Origin: Acidobacteriota bacterium
Lineage (GTDB): Bacteria; Acidobacteriota; Terriglobia; Terriglobales; SCQP01
NCBI GenBank assembly: GCA_027314025.1
Contig: DAHVCP010000025.1
Span: 1 to 64,000 of the forward strand
Length of the DNA stretch: 64,000 nt
Direction: 5' to 3'
A program made the translations under genes and the position numbers. Under the pieces are notes generated by a model. That model saw only the letters and a program-made list of their open reading frames with translations, made no database searches and had not been told where the DNA came from. Of the stretch, positions 57,056 to 64,000 are shown in pieces; position 1 is the stretch's first letter, and each line of letters starts with the position of its first letter.

Positions 57056-60000
57056 CTAAAAGCTAAACTCCGCCGCGAGCTGCACCGTCCGGGGCTGAAA
57101 CACAGAAGTGACCGCGCCGAATCCCGCCGACCCCACGAAGGTGGAGACGCCGTTAAATTCGCTGAAGTTCCAAGCGTTGAAAAACTCCCCTCGGATTTGC
57201 AGATTGAAGCGCTCATGGACGCGGAAGTTCTTCATCAGCGCGATGTCCCAGTTGTCCAGTCCCGGCCCGTAGACCACGCCACGCCCGGAAGTGCCGAAAT
57301 GCCCGACCGCCGGCGTGAACACGCTGGTATTGAACCACTGTTGCGCGGTGTGCGGCCCATTGTTGGGCTGGCCGGTGATGTCTGGCCGCGGCGTCACCGC
57401 GCTCGGGTCAATGCCGATGCCGCCGGGATAGGTGCCGGCCGGGCAGGCGGTCCCGCCGGAGACGATGTCGTCGCAGTTGAAGGGATCCGTGAATTGAAAC
57501 ACGGTCAGCGGCAAGCCGCTCTCAATGGTGGTGATGCCGCTCAGCTGCCAGCCGCCAAACGCCGTGCCAACCCAGCCATGGGCGTGCTGTAGGAAGGGCA
57601 GCAGCCACACGTAGTTGAAGACCAGCACCTGCGTGCGCTGGAAGCTGGCCGGTCCGTAGTCGTTACGGAAGTTGTAGGTGTTGTACGGCGCCGAAGAGCG
57701 GTCGCTGGAGTTATCGGTGAGCGCCCGCGCCCAGGTATACGCCACGCCCAAGGTCAATCCGCTGGCGACGTTGCGGTTGTAGGACACCTGGAACGAGTTG
57801 TAGTTGGAGTTGAAGAACGTAGCGATGGTGTTGATGGCGTCGTAGCCTAGGTACGGCCGCACCGCTTGCTCCTCCGGGCATGTCGCGCTGCCTCCGGCGA
57901 CGCAGCCGGTCGCCCCGGTTCGGGCCGCGAGCGGCACCTGGTTGAGGTCAATAATCCCCAGCAAATGCGTGCCCTTGGAGCCGACATAGGCGATTTCCAG
58001 TCTGGAGTTCGATCCCAACTCCCGTTCCACCGAGAGGCTGTAGTCCTGGAGATACGGGGTTTTGAACGCCGGGCTGCCGGTGGCGTGGAGACTGACCGGG
58101 GACAACCCTGCCACCGGCACCGGGGCGTCAAAGCTGGTGTTGGCCGCCGAGGCGAAATTGACGAACGGCGGGTTCGTGAACTCGTTTTGCTCCCAGATGC
58201 CGTTCAGCGTGCGGTCGAAGTAGAGACCGTAGCCAGCGCGGACCGCCGTCTTCCCGTCACCCCATGGATCCCAGGCGAAGCCCACGCGCGGGGCCACGTC
58301 GCCGCCATAATCCGGGTTGACGCGCTGGCCATACGGCGAGTTGACCCCGCCGATGATGATGCCGTTGGTATAGTTCGACGGCGTCACGGTCCCGCTCGGA
58401 AACACCCCCGCCGGCGTGATCGCCGGCGCCAGTGCGGAATTGAAGAGGCCAAAGTCAAAGTTGTTTAGGATTCCGGTGGAGTCGGTCGGCGTCGGAAAAT
58501 AGCTCCACCGCACGCCGAAATCGAAGGTGAAGTTGCGCGTCGCCCGCCAGTCGTCCTGCGCGTACACTTCCGCGTTCAGGTAATGGAGGTCGGGCACGAT
58601 GTCGCGGTTGGCTTGGCTGTAAAACGAAGCGTTGCCCAGGAGAAAATTGGCGAAGTCCGGCAGGTAGGGCGTGGTCACGCCCGCGGCGCTGGCCGGCGCC
58701 CCGGTGTCCCGGAAGGTAAAATCCGCATTGGTGGGATTCACCGCGTTCTCCGTCTTGGTCATCCAGCTCAGGGTGAACCCGGTGTGGATGGAGTGATTCC
58801 CGCTGATCCAGGAAAGATTGTCATAGACGTTCTTGTCGATGTTCCGCTCGAAATACGGTGACACCGGAATCGCGACGCCGGTGATGCCGCTCAGCCCGGA
58901 GAAGGAAATGCCGGGAATGCGATGGTAGGGGTCGGTATAGGGAAAGGCGCTGGTGTTCAGGCCGGTGAAGGCGGCCGCATTGGCGAAGATGCCGGTCGGC
59001 GTGCTGTTGATTGCCCCCCAACTGTAGTTGAAGGCCGCCTCGTCGAGCAGCGTGGGGGTGAACGTGATCACCGCGTGCACCACCACGTTGCGCCCCGGCG
59101 CATTGGTGCTGGTGGAACTGACCCCGGGCAGCTGTTCGCTGGCGAACAGCCCTCCCGGCTCCGTGGTCGGCACGCTGTCGCCCATGTAGCGCCCAAACAG
59201 CTGGATGCGCTGGCCGACGTACTGATCCAAGCGCACGAAATCCTGGCGGTAATTGTTGATGGCCTGCGCCGCCGTCGTATAGGGGAAGCAAGAGACGGTC
59301 GGTTCCCCCAGGGCATTCTTGCAGGTGGCTGGGCTGGGCGTGAAGCGGCTGTAGAGGTTGTTTACATACGCTTTGGCGTTGGTGGAAAAACAGCTTGGGC
59401 TGATCACGTTGCCGACAATGCAGCCGGCCGGCGCCGCCGCGGCGTTGAGCACCACCGGCGATCCGCCGCTGGTATACAGCCCGGTAAAGTTGCCGGTCAG
59501 GATCTGCGGATTGGGCAGCGTGCCCAGCAGCGTCTGCGGCGCGCTCTGCCGCCGCCATTCCTCGGAAACAAAGAAAAACGTGTGATTCTTGATGATCGGG
59601 CCGCCCACCGCGAAGCCGAAATCGTTGTAATGAAACGCCGGCCGCGGCACGTTGGCGGCGTTGAGCAGGAAGCTGTTGGCTTGGAGCACGTTATTGCGCA
59701 GGAACTCATAGGCGGTGCCGTGAAAGTCATTGGTCCCGGAACGCGTGACCACGTTCACCTGCGCCCCGCCGCTGCGCCCATACTGGGCGCTGTAATTGCC
59801 GCGCTCGGTGGTGAATTGCGCGATCGCGTCCACGCTGGGCACGTTGAGCAGCGTGGCGTTGGAGCCGCTGTCGTTGATATCCGCGCCGTCCACCGTCCAA
59901 TTGTTGGCCGAGCTCCTGGCGCCATTGGCCGAGACCGACGTGGTGTTCTCCAGGCCGAAGCCCACGACCGCCGGCAGGCTGGAGCTGACTCCGGGCTGGA

Positions 60001-60481
60001 GCGTGACCAACTGCTCGAAGTTGCGGTTGTTCAGCTGCAGTTGGCGCACTTGATGGCCATTCACCGTCGTGGACTGCGCCGCGGTCGTGGTCTGCACCGG
60101 AATGTTGCTGGTGGTCACGGTCACCGTCTGCGTGACGGCGCCGGGTCGCAGCGTGGCGTTCAGCGTCCGGTGCTCGCCCACGTTCAAGGTCACCGCCTTC
60201 ACCGTGTGCGTCTGGAATCCGCGCGCCCGCATGGTCACGGTATAGGTGCCGACCGGCAGCAGTGGGGCCAGGAACATGCCGTCGCGGTCGGTGGTCACGG
60301 TGCGTGTCACGCCGGTCGCGTCGTTCCGCAAGAGCACGGCGGCCCCCGGAATCACCGCCCCGCTCGGATCGGTGACCGTTCCGCTTAGGGTTGCGTTGAT
60401 ATTTTGCCCCGCCGCCGGCGCCAGCAAAGCTAGCGCCAAAGCCGCTGCGGCCATCCACTTCCACTTGCCGAAATGCTGCAT
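57056..60481 (-). CDS. Oar-like TonB-dependent receptor with carboxypeptidase-regulatory-like domain
   Basis: A 1141-residue outer-membrane protein. ATG 60481 is chosen because GGAGGAAACG precedes it and a signal peptide follows (MAAAALALALLAPAAGQ); the upstream in-frame ATG at 60511 would spoil this. The first ~90 mature residues are a CarboxypepD_reg-like domain (LSGTVTDPSGAVIPGAAVLLRNDATGVTRTVTTDRDGMF). A plug domain follows (TVTVTTSNIPVQTTTAAQS...VDGADINDSGSN) and then a long beta-barrel with many NYNSFQVSYNRN-type strands. It ends in a C-terminal Phe (LAAEFSF). This Oar/SusC-like class is abundant in Acidobacteriota and probably imports a large, unidentified nutrient. Confidence 0.93.
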   Translation of the reverse strand: MQHFGKWKWMAAAALALALLAPAAGQNINATLSGTVTDPSGAVIPGAAVLLRNDATGVTRTVTTDRDGMFLAPLLPVGTYTVTMRARGFQTHTVKAVTLNVGEHRTLNATLRPGAVTQTVTVTTSNIPVQTTTAAQSTTVNGHQVRQLQLNNRNFEQLVTLQPGVSSSLPAVVGFGLENTTSVSANGARSSANNWTVDGADINDSGSNATLLNVPSVDAIAQFTTERGNYSAQYGRSGGAQVNVVTRSGTNDFHGTAYEFLRNNVLQANSFLLNAANVPRPAFHYNDFGFAVGGPIIKNHTFFFVSEEWRRQSAPQTLLGTLPNPQILTGNFTGLYTSGGSPVVLNAAAAPAGCIVGNVISPSCFSTNAKAYVNNLYSRFTPSPATCKNALGEPTVSCFPYTTAAQAINNYRQDFVRLDQYVGQRIQLFGRYMGDSVPTTEPGGLFASEQLPGVSSTSTNAPGRNVVVHAVITFTPTLLDEAAFNYSWGAINSTPTGIFANAAAFTGLNTSAFPYTDPYHRIPGISFSGLSGITGVAIPVSPYFERNIDKNVYDNLSWISGNHSIHTGFTLSWMTKTENAVNPTNADFTFRDTGAPASAAGVTTPYLPDFANFLLGNASFYSQANRDIVPDLHYLNAEVYAQDDWRATRNFTFDFGVRWSYFPTPTDSTGILNNFDFGLFNSALAPAITPAGVFPSGTVTPSNYTNGIIIGGVNSPYGQRVNPDYGGDVAPRVGFAWDPWGDGKTAVRAGYGLYFDRTLNGIWEQNEFTNPPFVNFASAANTSFDAPVPVAGLSPVSLHATGSPAFKTPYLQDYSLSVERELGSNSRLEIAYVGSKGTHLLGIIDLNQVPLAARTGATGCVAGGSATCPEEQAVRPYLGYDAINTIATFFNSNYNSFQVSYNRNVASGLTLGVAYTWARALTDNSSDRSSAPYNTYNFRNDYGPASFQRTQVLVFNYVWLLPFLQHAHGWVGTAFGGWQLSGITTIESGLPLTVFQFTDPFNCDDIVSGGTACPAGTYPGGIGIDPSAVTPRPDITGQPNNGPHTAQQWFNTSVFTPAVGHFGTSGRGVVYGPGLDNWDIALMKNFRVHERFNLQIRGEFFNAWNFSEFNGVSTFVGSAGFGAVTSVFQPRTVQLAAEFSF

Positions 60482-60564
60482 CGTTTCCTCCCCGGCCGGT
60501 CGCCTAGGCACCGCCGGCCTCCGCCACTTGGGCGTTCTCGCTTCGGGATGGAAGGGGATGGGCG

Positions 60565-61077
60565 CTAGGTTGCGTCAGCCCCGGCTTCGGTGCACGGGGA
60601 CGCCGCCGCCACCAGGGACTTCCGCATCAGCAGGGCATCCTCCAGGGGCGAATGGTAGTAGCGGGGTCGCCGCCCGCAGACCCGGAAGCCAAGGTGGCCA
60701 TAAAACGCCTGGGCGGGAAGGTTACCCAGCCGGACCTCCAACAGCGCCGTGTGGCATCCGGCCTGCCGGGCGCGTTCACAAGCAGCGTTCAGCAGGCGCG
60801 TGCCCCAGCCCTGCCGCCGGACCCCTTTCGCCACCGCCAGGGCCTGAATCTCGACCTCACCGTGAATCATCTGGAGTGCGACATAGCCCGCCAGTGGGGG
60901 CGGCGGCTCCGCCGGCGCCGCCACCAGCGCCAAGGCCTGCACCGGCTCCGCCACCGGCTGGGGCGCTGCGGACAGCAGATCACGCCAGCGTTTCCACGGC
61001 CACGCTGATGCGCCAAATGCCTCCACGCTGAGCCGTACGATCTCTGGCCAGTCCTGGCGCGTGGCGCGCCGAATCAT
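60565..61077 (-). CDS. rimI: GNAT acetyltransferase RimI-like
   Basis: A 170-residue N-acetyltransferase. Start ATG 61077 (MIRRATRQDWPEIVRLS) matches the family; a further in-frame start at 61158 lies inside tsaB. The acetyl-CoA site is LAVAKGVRRQGWGTRLLNAACE, followed by LLEVRLGNLPAQAFYGHLGFRVCGRRPRYY, the YxxxGF pattern of RimI-type enzymes. Those acetylate the N-terminus of ribosomal protein S18 in E. coli. It starts 26 bases downstream of the tsaB stop; the tsaB-rimI arrangement is very common and supports the assignment. Confidence 0.87.
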   Translation of the reverse strand: MIRRATRQDWPEIVRLSVEAFGASAWPWKRWRDLLSAAPQPVAEPVQALALVAAPAEPPPPLAGYVALQMIHGEVEIQALAVAKGVRRQGWGTRLLNAACERARQAGCHTALLEVRLGNLPAQAFYGHLGFRVCGRRPRYYHSPLEDALLMRKSLVAAASPCTEAGADAT

Positions 61078-61102
61078 CGCGTGTTCACCAAAATGCCCAT
61101 GC

Positions 61103-61810
61103 CTATTCGCCGCCAAGGGCGTTGATTTGCGCCGCGGGCGGCGCAAAAATCTCCGCATCGGAACGGCGCACGTAGTTGGCGTCCAGCCGCAAAGCAGTTT
61201 CCCGGCCGCCGCCCATCTGTCGCCGCAGCTCGGCTCCGCCTAGCCTGCCAACCGCTTCCGCCAACCGCCGCGGAGCCAGCAGCACGCGCCGAGAAAAGTC
61301 CGCGCCTAGCCGTTCGCTGCATGCCGCCGCCAGGGCCGCATGCGGCGTCACCAAACGCAACCTCGACCCCACTAGGCGGCGGCAGAACGCCTCAATACTC
61401 TCTAACCGATCCTCCCCCTCCCGGCCCACACGGAAGTACACTTCGCCCCGCGCCGCATCCAAAGCCGCCACCTCGCCGGCGCCGTCGGCCGAGGCGGCGT
61501 CGGCACGAGCGGCCAGTACGGCGGCTAAAGTCGAAACAGCGACCGCGGGCTTATTCCACACTTCAACCAACCCTTTAACTACGGTCAAGCCCACGCGGAC
61601 GCCCGTAAACGACCCCGGCCCATTCGCCACGGCAAAAGCATCCACGCTAGACAAACTGCTTCCAGCTTGGCTGGCCACCCGCTCCATCGCCGCGAACAGC
61701 TGCGTGGCATACTGCCCGGCGGCGAGGTCGCAAGTGGCTTGCAGCGCGCCGTCTTCCATCCAGGCAATGCTGCCCTGCGCCGTGGTCGTTTCCATGGCCA
61801 AAATCCGCAT
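61103..61810 (-). CDS. tsaB: tRNA threonylcarbamoyladenosine biosynthesis protein TsaB
   Basis: A 235-residue member of the Kae1/TsaD-like ASKHA family, needed with TsaD and TsaE for the t6A37 modification of ANN-decoding tRNAs. The N-terminus MRILAMETTTAQGSIAWME and the block VDAFAVANGPGSFTGVRVGLTVVKGLVEVW are diagnostic. ATG 61810 is used; a longer in-frame start at 61933 would add an unrelated Pro/Gly-rich extension. It is followed directly by rimI on the same strand. Confidence 0.93.
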   Translation of the reverse strand: MRILAMETTTAQGSIAWMEDGALQATCDLAAGQYATQLFAAMERVASQAGSSLSSVDAFAVANGPGSFTGVRVGLTVVKGLVEVWNKPAVAVSTLAAVLAARADAASADGAGEVAALDAARGEVYFRVGREGEDRLESIEAFCRRLVGSRLRLVTPHAALAAACSERLGADFSRRVLLAPRRLAEAVGRLGGAELRRQMGGGRETALRLDANYVRRSDAEIFAPPAAQINALGGE

Positions 61811-62075
61811 GGCCCCAGTGTAGTCGTCCTGCCGCCGATGGCGGCCGCCGTGACCACCTCCCGCCCAAAAGCAAGCAACCAGCTGACCGGGAACCCTTTT
61901 CGCGGGGTGGTCGCCGGGGCCAGGCGGCGCCATGCAGCGCCTGAAGTTGCCCCGTATTTGCCACTGTCGGGCCCGATTGGCGGGAACAATTGCCGCCGCT
62001 ACGGCGTCTCCATGGGCGAGGCTTCATGCATCGAAGCGTTTGGGACCGTACCTGAACGGCGGTACAGTGGTGGTA

Positions 62076-62801
62076 ATGAACGCCCAAGAATCCACCTTCG
62101 AGTTCACCGCGCCTGTCGCCACCGCGCGCGGTGAAGCCGAACTGGCGGCCCAGTTGCGCGCCGGTTCGGTGGACGCCTTCAACTACCTGATTGGCATCTA
62201 TCACCAGCCCCTCTACCGGCTGGTGTTTCGGATGCTCGGCGACCCCGCGGACAGCGCGGACGCCTTGCAGGACATCTTCCTCAAGGTCTTCCGGGCCGCC
62301 GCGCGATTCGAGGGCAAAAGCAGTCTCAAGACCTGGATTTATCGGATCGCGGTGCATGAAGCCAGCAATCACCGCCGCTGGTGGCGGCGCCACGCGCGGC
62401 GCGAGAGTTCTCTCGACGTGGAACTGCCCGGGGGGAACTCCGCGGCGGATTTGTTGCCCGATCCCGCCGAATCCCCGCTGACGCAAGTGATGCGCGCCGA
62501 GGGACAGCAGCGGCTGAGCGGCCTGATCGCCAATCTTGCCGAGCCGTATCGCACCGCCGTGCTGCTGCGCGACATGGAGGGCTTCGGCTATGAGGAAATG
62601 GCCGAGATCCTCGGCGTGCGCATGGGCACGGTGAAGTCGCGCCTGACGCGGGGCCGCGAGCTGTTGCGCCGCCGCCTGATGGCGGATCGCGAGTTGTGCC
62701 GGCAGCTCGGCGTTTCCTTGCCGGCCCCTTCCCCGTCGCGGCTGCCCGTCCCCGCGGTGCAAGGCGCGATGGACGGTCCCCCGCCGGGTGCCCAGCCATG
62801 A
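62076..62801 (+). CDS. ECF-type RNA polymerase sigma factor
   Basis: A 241-residue sigma-70 family protein. Region 2 (~residues 30-95) has DAFNYLIGIYHQPLYRLVFRMLGDPADSADALQDIFLKVFRAAARFEGKSSLKTWIYRIAVHEASNHRR. Region 4 (~145-195) has LANLAEPYRTAVLLRDMEGFGYEEMAEILGVRMGTVKSRLTRGRELLRRRL in outline. A Pro-rich tail follows. The ATG at 62076 is the first start matching the family length. It overlaps the downstream anti-sigma gene by four bases (ATGA), so the pair is cotranslated. Confidence 0.93.
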   Translation: MNAQESTFEFTAPVATARGEAELAAQLRAGSVDAFNYLIGIYHQPLYRLVFRMLGDPADSADALQDIFLKVFRAAARFEGKSSLKTWIYRIAVHEASNHRRWWRRHARRESSLDVELPGGNSAADLLPDPAESPLTQVMRAEGQQRLSGLIANLAEPYRTAVLLRDMEGFGYEEMAEILGVRMGTVKSRLTRGRELLRRRLMADRELCRQLGVSLPAPSPSRLPVPAVQGAMDGPPPGAQP

Positions 62802-63451
62802 CCTGTCACAGCGTCCGCCGTAAACTGTCGGGGTTCTTGGATGGCGAGTTGCCGCTCGCCGAGCGCTGTGCCCTCATCCGCCACTTGCAGGATTGCTCCG
62901 CCTGCGCCACCCGCTTCCAGGCGTACCGCGCGATTGCCTCGGCGCTGGGCACGCTGCCCGCGGAACCCGCGCCGGCGGGCTTGGCCCTGCGCCTGCGCGT
63001 GTCCAGCTCCCATGCCGCCGCCCGCGGGGAATTTCTGGGCTATTGGCGCTGGCGGCTGGCCACCGCCGCGCGCGCGCTGGCGGTGCCCGCGACCGCGGGC
63101 ATGATGGGCGCGCTCTGCCTGTTCGCGTTCATGTACGGCTCGGTGGGACGCACGCTGGTCGCCAATGCGGCCGTCGCCGATGTTCCCCTTCCGCTCTCCT
63201 CGCCGGCGCGCATGGTGCGCCCCGCCGACGTCAACGTCAATGCGCCGGTGCTGGTGCTGGCCGACATTGATGCGCAGGGCCAGGCCGACGGCTACCGTAT
63301 CCTGTCCGGCCCGCGGAACCCAGCCGTCATTGCCCGCCTCAACGACGCCCTGCTGCTGACCGAATTTAGCCCCGCCGAGGTGCTGGGGGAACGCGTGCCG
63401 GGACGCCTAGTGATCAGCTATACCACGGTCAATGTCCGCGGCCGGGAGTGA
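62798..63451 (+). CDS. Zinc-finger anti-sigma factor
   Basis: A 217-residue anti-sigma factor. The zf-HC2 motif MTCHSVRRKLSGFLDGEL, ALIRHLQDCSACATRF (H-x3-C-x2-C type) is at residues 1-40. A transmembrane helix is at ~97-115 (VPATAGMMGALCLFAFMYG). The rest is extracytoplasmic, ending ADIDAQGQADGYRILSG, GRLVISYTTVNV. It should hold the upstream sigma factor inactive at the membrane until an envelope signal is sensed. Confidence 0.9.
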   Translation: MTCHSVRRKLSGFLDGELPLAERCALIRHLQDCSACATRFQAYRAIASALGTLPAEPAPAGLALRLRVSSSHAAARGEFLGYWRWRLATAARALAVPATAGMMGALCLFAFMYGSVGRTLVANAAVADVPLPLSSPARMVRPADVNVNAPVLVLADIDAQGQADGYRILSGPRNPAVIARLNDALLLTEFSPAEVLGERVPGRLVISYTTVNVRGRE

Positions 63452-63499
63452 TCTGGTCCCGGCTGGCAGCAAAACCCCGCCGGCAAACGTTATACCTGA

Positions 63500-63537
63500 C
63501 GTGGCCGTTCGCCGCCCATGGGGGCCGTCCGGCCACG
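63500..63537. terminator. Inverted repeat between convergent genes
   Basis: CGTGGCCG (63500-63507) and its exact complement CGGCCACG (63530-63537) flank a 22-base loop in the 145-base gap between the anti-sigma gene and the convergent CRTAC1 gene. No T run follows, so it may be a factor-dependent or weak bidirectional terminator. Confidence 0.4.
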
Positions 63538-63596
63538 CGCGCGCCGGCCAACTGCCCTGAGCCGGCGCGCCACCGGATTCCGCCCCCCAGGGCCGC

Positions 63597-64000
63597 CTAA
63601 TCCACGATTCCCTTTCCCTCCACGATGCGGATATAGCGGTCCACCGGCAGCTTCGTGAACCGCTCCACCCGCCCCGACGGCTGCGGCCAGCGCACCTCCA
63701 GCCAGTCCACCCGCTCCGCGCGCCCGAGGCCCAGAATCATCCGCGGGTCATGCGCTGAAAGAAAGCTGGCGCCCGCCGTCTTCAGCCGCCACTGGTGCTG
63801 CCCCGCGTAGCCCCAGCGCACCCGCGCTCCGACCGCATCCCGGTTGCAGTCCGTTCCCACCAGCAGGATGCCCAGCCAGTGGTTCCGCGCTCCGTCGCCG
63901 CCGCAGACGTTGTGCAGCAGCAGCGGCGCGGCGCCATTGTTGTTGGCGATCGCGTCAATCCGGCCGTCGTTGTCGTAATCCCCCGTGGCCAGCCCGCGCG
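63597..64000 (-). CDS. CRTAC1-family protein, C-terminal end (5' partial)
   Basis: The gene enters from the right edge of the window; its last ~134 residues are visible. They contain an FG-GAP/VCBS-type blade (TGDYDNDGRIDAIANNNGAAPLLLHNV). The ASPIC/UnbV domain follows (RNHWLGILLVGTDCNRDAVGARVRW, GASFLSAHDPRMILGLGRA, VDWLEVRWPQPSGRVERF). This is a second member of the family besides the one at 12782, and the ASPIC domain is clearly separate in sequence. The start lies outside the window. Confidence 0.88.
   Translation of the reverse strand, partial: RGLATGDYDNDGRIDAIANNNGAAPLLLHNVCGGDGARNHWLGILLVGTDCNRDAVGARVRWGYAGQHQWRLKTAGASFLSAHDPRMILGLGRAERVDWLEVRWPQPSGRVERFTKLPVDRYIRIVEGKGIVD

Noticed and set aside
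58922-60388. 488-residue plus-strand open frame
   Set aside because: Shadow of the TonB receptor gene, which has signal peptide, plug and barrel features on the other strand.
1-64000. CRISPR array
   Set aside because: No regularly spaced direct repeats with unique spacers were seen; the only tandem array is the 46-bp triple repeat without spacers.

Overview
GC-rich bacterial chromosome window that most resembles Acidobacteriota. The pointers are an Oar-like TonB receptor with a carboxypeptidase-regulatory-like domain, several CRTAC1 (ASPIC/UnbV) proteins, a DUF2844/DUF3443 pair, Rhs modules and short gggctaaagccc-type intergenic palindromes. The assignment is inference; there is no rRNA in the window to confirm it.

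Layout. (1) 1-3221: an accessory end made of a polymorphic-toxin (Rhs) locus. It holds the C-terminal end of one Rhs-like protein, a small membrane protein, an orphan Rhs tip, a DUF6968-like putative immunity protein and a second immunity-like gene cut by an IS3-family end. The segment stops at a 45-nt 3' fragment of a tRNA-Val(GAC) gene, which looks like an island attachment site. (2) 3382-10668: housekeeping genes: aguB/aguA (agmatine to putrescine, divergent), a CBS protein, an S1-type RNA-binding protein preceded by 46-bp tandem repeats, an LhgO-like oxidoreductase and ftsY. (3) 10669-24492: an IS3 remnant, then a ten-gene, one-strand, tightly coupled operon (11343-24026), then a decayed EgtB/SenA-like remnant. 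The operon encodes four predicted extracytoplasmic beta-propeller or repeat proteins (two with c-type haem motifs), a RidA/chorismatase-like protein, a DAHP synthase with no obvious regulatory domain, two LivK-like binding proteins with no transporter, and a GMC dehydrogenase with its Tat-exported small subunit. This is the best candidate for an undescribed system: secreted oxidation coupled to cytochromes, plus dedicated aromatic precursor supply. (4) 24493-27180: divergent senA and senB, the two committed enzymes of selenoneine biosynthesis. (5) 27131-34625: DUF3443/DUF2844 pair, an unknown protein, a DUF3488-transglutaminase protein and an HD-GYP sensor. (6) 34877-46370: tRNA-His, a fatty-acid beta-oxidation operon (HAD/ECH fusion, thiolase, acyl-CoA dehydrogenase), a P-loop kinase, a TIGR01777 epimerase, a LytTR regulator, a GNAT pseudogene split by a repeat, and a fused 2-oxoacid dehydrogenase E1. 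(7) 46385-57004: msrB, a DHH phosphoesterase-like protein, a HAD hydrolase, an NtrY-like kinase, an M61 peptidase, a TPR-like secreted protein and a heterodimeric ABC exporter. (8) 57056-64000: an Oar-like TonB receptor, rimI-tsaB, an ECF sigma/anti-sigma pair and the C-terminal end of another CRTAC1 protein.

Nearly all genes share the same GC-rich codon use. The clearest mobile or decayed DNA is at 1-3221, 10669-11342, 24027-24492 and 43311-43860. Family assignments rest on motif recognition from the translated sequence; no database search was run.
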